From an uncultured Labedella sp. (lineage in GTDB: Bacteria > Actinomycetota > Actinomycetes > Actinomycetales > Microbacteriaceae), in assembly GCA_934636065.1 (NCBI GenBank), contig CAKTZW010000106.1:1-6617 (forward strand): a stretch of DNA of 6,617 nucleotides. Reading direction: 5' to 3'. The number at the start of each line of letters is the position of its first letter. Position 1 is the first letter of the stretch. The notes under the pieces were generated by a model. It had not been told where the DNA came from. It searched no databases and saw only the letters and a program-made list of their open reading frames with translations. The position numbers and the translations under genes are program-made. This document shows, one piece after another, positions 4,972 to 6,617 of this stretch.

Positions 4972-6444
4972 GTGCTGATCTGTCTGACGGCGAATCACAA
5001 GAACGCCAGCTTCGACCTCCTCGAGAGGCTCGCCGTCGACCCGGGCACCGTCGCGCAGCGCATCGCACGGCACGACGCGAGTCTCGCGGGCGCCGTCGTG
5101 GTGGCCACCTGCAACCGCTTCGAGGCCTACATCGACGTCGATGAGCCCGCCGAGGGATTCGAGCAGAAGGCCCTCGAGGCGACCGTCGCCGCCATCCGGA
5201 CCTCCACGGACCTCGAGAGCGACGAGCTCACGGGGACCCTCGACATGCACGTCGGGCGCGGGGCCGCCGAGCACCTCTTCGCCGTCGCGTCCGGGCTCGA
5301 GTCCGTCGTCGTGGGTGAGGGTGAGATCGCGGGCCAGGTGCGCCGGGCTCTCGAGCGCGCCCGGGCCGCCGGCACGACCTCGTCGGATCTCGAGCGCGCG
5401 TTCCAGCGGGCGTCGCAGACGTCCCGAGGCGTCAAGAACAGCACGCCCATCGGCCGGGCCGGCCGATCGCTCGTGCGACTCGCCCTCGACCTCGCGGAGT
5501 CGCGCGTCGAGGACTGGAGCGCCGTCCGCGTGCTGCTCGTCGGGACCGGCGCTTACGCGGGCGCGAGCCTCGCCGCCATCGCCGACCGCGGCGCGACCGA
5601 CGTCGGCGTGTACTCGCCGTCCGGACGGGGCGAGCGCTTCGCCGCCCGGCACGGCATCCGCCTCGTCGAGAAGGCCGACTTCGCCCGCGAGGCCGCGCGC
5701 GCGGACCTCGTCGTCACCTGCACGACGGCGTCGGGCTCGGTGCTCGACGCCGACATCCTCGAGCGCGGCCGTCGCGAGCTCGGTCCGGAGCACGGCGGTG
5801 CGGAGCACGGCTCGACCGCTCACCCGTCGACCGCCTCCGTCACCGTGGTGGACCCGTCGACCGATTCGACCGTCGCGGAGCTCCAGCTCGACGGAGCGGC
5901 GTCCCCGCATCCCGCTCACGCATCGATCGGCGGCGCGGAGTGCCCCGCTCACGTCGCCCGTCAGCTGGTCATCGACCTCGGTCTCCCCCGCAACGTCGAC
6001 CCGTCGGTCGCCTCCGTCCACGGCGTGGAGCTCCTCGACCTCGAGACGATCCGCATCCATGCCCCGCTCGAGGAGCTGCAGGCGACCGACGATGCCCGCC
6101 GGATCGTGAGCCGAGCCGCGGAGAAGTACACGACGGTCTCGGACGAGATCACCCTCACTCCCGCGGTCGTCGCCCTCCGCCAGCACGTCTTCGGCATCCT
6201 CGACGCGGAGATCGACCGTGCGCGCGCCCGCGGCGACGAGGACGGCCGCACCGAGCAGGCGCTCCGCCACCTCGCCGGCGTGCTCCTCCACACCCCGATG
6301 GTGCGGGCTCGCGACGCGGCCCACGCCGGAGACCACGAACGCTACGTCGACGCCCTCGACGCCCTCTTCGGCATCGACGCGAGCATCGCCCTCGAGCCCG
6401 ACCACGACCGCGACGGCGCCTCGCACGACGGCCGCACCGCCTGA
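4972..6444 (+). CDS. hemA: Glutamyl-tRNA reductase
   Basis: This NADPH-dependent enzyme reduces glutamyl-tRNA(Glu) to glutamate-1-semialdehyde, the committed first step of C5-route tetrapyrrole synthesis. In 490 residues the order is: an N-terminal catalytic domain with the nucleophilic cysteine in VVVATCNRFEAYIDV (C47); the family signature around HLFAVASGLESVVVGEGEIA (101-120) with conserved H101; the NADPH-binding domain with VRVLLVGTGAYAG (185-197) and VVTCTTA; LVIDLGLPRNVDPSV (332-346); and a C-terminal helical dimerisation domain. The usual length is about 420-450. The excess is an insertion at about 271-328 built from short repeats, plus a His/Asp-rich tail. The start is GTG, probably leaderless. 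It is the single gene of its transcript in view, diverging from hemE-hemY. The heme-triggered degradation known for some HemA proteins cannot be judged here. Confidence 0.96.
   Translation: MLICLTANHKNASFDLLERLAVDPGTVAQRIARHDASLAGAVVVATCNRFEAYIDVDEPAEGFEQKALEATVAAIRTSTDLESDELTGTLDMHVGRGAAEHLFAVASGLESVVVGEGEIAGQVRRALERARAAGTTSSDLERAFQRASQTSRGVKNSTPIGRAGRSLVRLALDLAESRVEDWSAVRVLLVGTGAYAGASLAAIADRGATDVGVYSPSGRGERFAARHGIRLVEKADFAREAARADLVVTCTTASGSVLDADILERGRRELGPEHGGAEHGSTAHPSTASVTVVDPSTDSTVAELQLDGAASPHPAHASIGGAECPAHVARQLVIDLGLPRNVDPSVASVHGVELLDLETIRIHAPLEELQATDDARRIVSRAAEKYTTVSDEITLTPAVVALRQHVFGILDAEIDRARARGDEDGRTEQALRHLAGVLLHTPMVRARDAAHAGDHERYVDALDALFGIDASIALEPDHDRDGASHDGRTA
5786..5952 (+). repeat. 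Short direct repeats forming an insertion within hemA
   Basis: Several short repeats keep the reading frame. CGGAGCACGG occurs at 5786-5795 and 5801-5810 (offset 15). ACCCGTCGACCG occurs at 5822-5833 and 5852-5863 (offset 30). CCGCTCAC occurs at 5816-5823, 5912-5919 and 5945-5952 (offsets 96 and 33). They encode recurring AEHG, DPST/HPST and (T/P)AH motifs across residues 272-327, between the NADPH-fold strand ending VVTCTTA and the conserved DLGLPRNVD. This suggests growth by slippage or tandem duplication. Confidence 0.6.
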
Positions 6445-6471
6445 GTCGCCCGGCGCTCTCCCACGCACACG

Positions 6472-6506
6472 GAAGCGCCCGCCGCACGAGGTGCGACGGG
6501 CGCTTC
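6472..6506. terminator. Strong hairpin terminator between hemA and the convergent membrane-protein gene
   Basis: Two 16-bp arms (6472-6487 and 6491-6506) pair at 15 of 16 positions around a 3-nt loop, GAG; the only mismatch is C6482/A6496. It starts 28 nt after the hemA stop and about 30 nt after the stop of the convergent gene, so it probably ends transcription in both directions. There is no T-run on either side, the usual actinobacterial form. Confidence 0.85.
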
Positions 6507-6508
6507 GA

Positions 6509-6523
6509 CCGGCCGGCGGCCGG
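6509..6523. repeat. Second small palindrome after the hemA terminator
   Basis: CCGGCC-GGC-GGCCGG is a perfect 6-bp stem with a 3-nt loop, 3 bp after the main terminator hairpin and 13 bp from the stop codon of the convergent gene. It may reinforce termination for that gene. In such GC-rich sequence it could also be chance. Confidence 0.35.
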
Positions 6524-6536
6524 GTGACGGCGTCGT

Positions 6537-6617
6537 CTAGTACGTGATCGAGTTGCCGACCGACGCAGCGAGCGAGAACGACACGATCATGATGAGCACC
6601 ACCACGACCATGTAGAC
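6537..6617 (-). CDS. Unidentified membrane protein, C-terminal 26 residues (partial)
   Basis: The minus strand reads an open frame entering from the right edge and ending at TAG (6539-6537). Its last 26 residues contain MVVVVLIMIVSFSLAASVGN, a strongly hydrophobic helix that reaches almost to the C-terminus, ending SITY. It is therefore the final transmembrane segment of a membrane protein or a small single-TM protein. The fragment is too short to assign a family. It converges on hemA with the hairpin at 6472-6506 between them, which supports it being a real gene end. Confidence 0.6.
   Translation of the reverse strand, partial: VYMVVVVLIMIVSFSLAASVGNSITY

Noticed and set aside
2144..5068. 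A 974-codon open frame on the minus strand spanning hemY and all of hemE
   Set aside because: Only the part from 3745 downward is HemY. The upstream 441 codons are arginine/proline-rich out-of-frame reading of hemE, an artefact of high GC; hemE itself is well supported in another frame.
4927..6468. A 513-codon open frame on the minus strand antisense to hemA
   Set aside because: It is a shadow frame: rich in G, R, V, E, D with no recognisable fold, while the plus strand encodes a clear HemA.

Overview
The window is GC-rich, densely packed DNA of high-GC actinobacterial type, most likely order Micrococcales and perhaps Microbacteriaceae. That placement is inferred from three things: composition, two apparently leaderless genes, and an actinobacterial YtxH-like / holin-like / DUF3618 membrane-protein cluster beside the heme genes hemA, hemE and hemY. 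No tRNA, rRNA, CRISPR array, transposase or phage gene was seen.

Layout. Positions 1-130 hold the N-terminus of an MDR-family NAD(P)H:quinone oxidoreductase-like gene on the minus strand, cut by the window edge. It diverges from a TetR-family repressor gene (228-794, plus). The ~100 bp between them hold a symmetric cluster of six AAGTGG-type half-sites, a strong candidate operator. A tail-to-tail junction follows. On the minus strand there is a possible small single-TM protein (801-965) and a three-gene membrane cluster: DUF3618 (986-1228), holin-like (1215-1643) and YtxH-like (1654-1986). A 157-bp gap with two small hairpins separates this cluster from the minus-strand heme pair hemY (2144-3745) and hemE (3742-4875), whose stop and start codons overlap in ATGA. 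hemA (4972-6444, plus) diverges from hemE across a 96-bp promoter region. It ends at a strong hairpin, facing the C-terminal end of an unidentified membrane protein (6537-6617, minus).

How the genes work together. HemA (glutamyl-tRNA reductase) starts tetrapyrrole synthesis by the C5 route. HemE converts uroporphyrinogen III to coproporphyrinogen III. HemY, in Actinobacteria, oxidises coproporphyrinogen III to coproporphyrin III in the coproporphyrin-dependent pathway. The other pathway genes (hemL, hemB, hemC, hemD, chdC/hemQ, cpfC/hemH) are not in the window. The membrane cluster probably serves envelope homeostasis, and the TetR/oxidoreductase pair looks like a self-contained chemical-response switch.

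No clearly new biological system was found. The most unusual items are the two-fold-symmetric operator, a REP-like palindrome inserted in frame in hemY with an adjacent 36-bp-period duplication, a repeat-built ~55-residue insertion in HemA, and a perfect 17-bp hairpin after the DUF3618 gene that overlaps the start of the small TM ORF.
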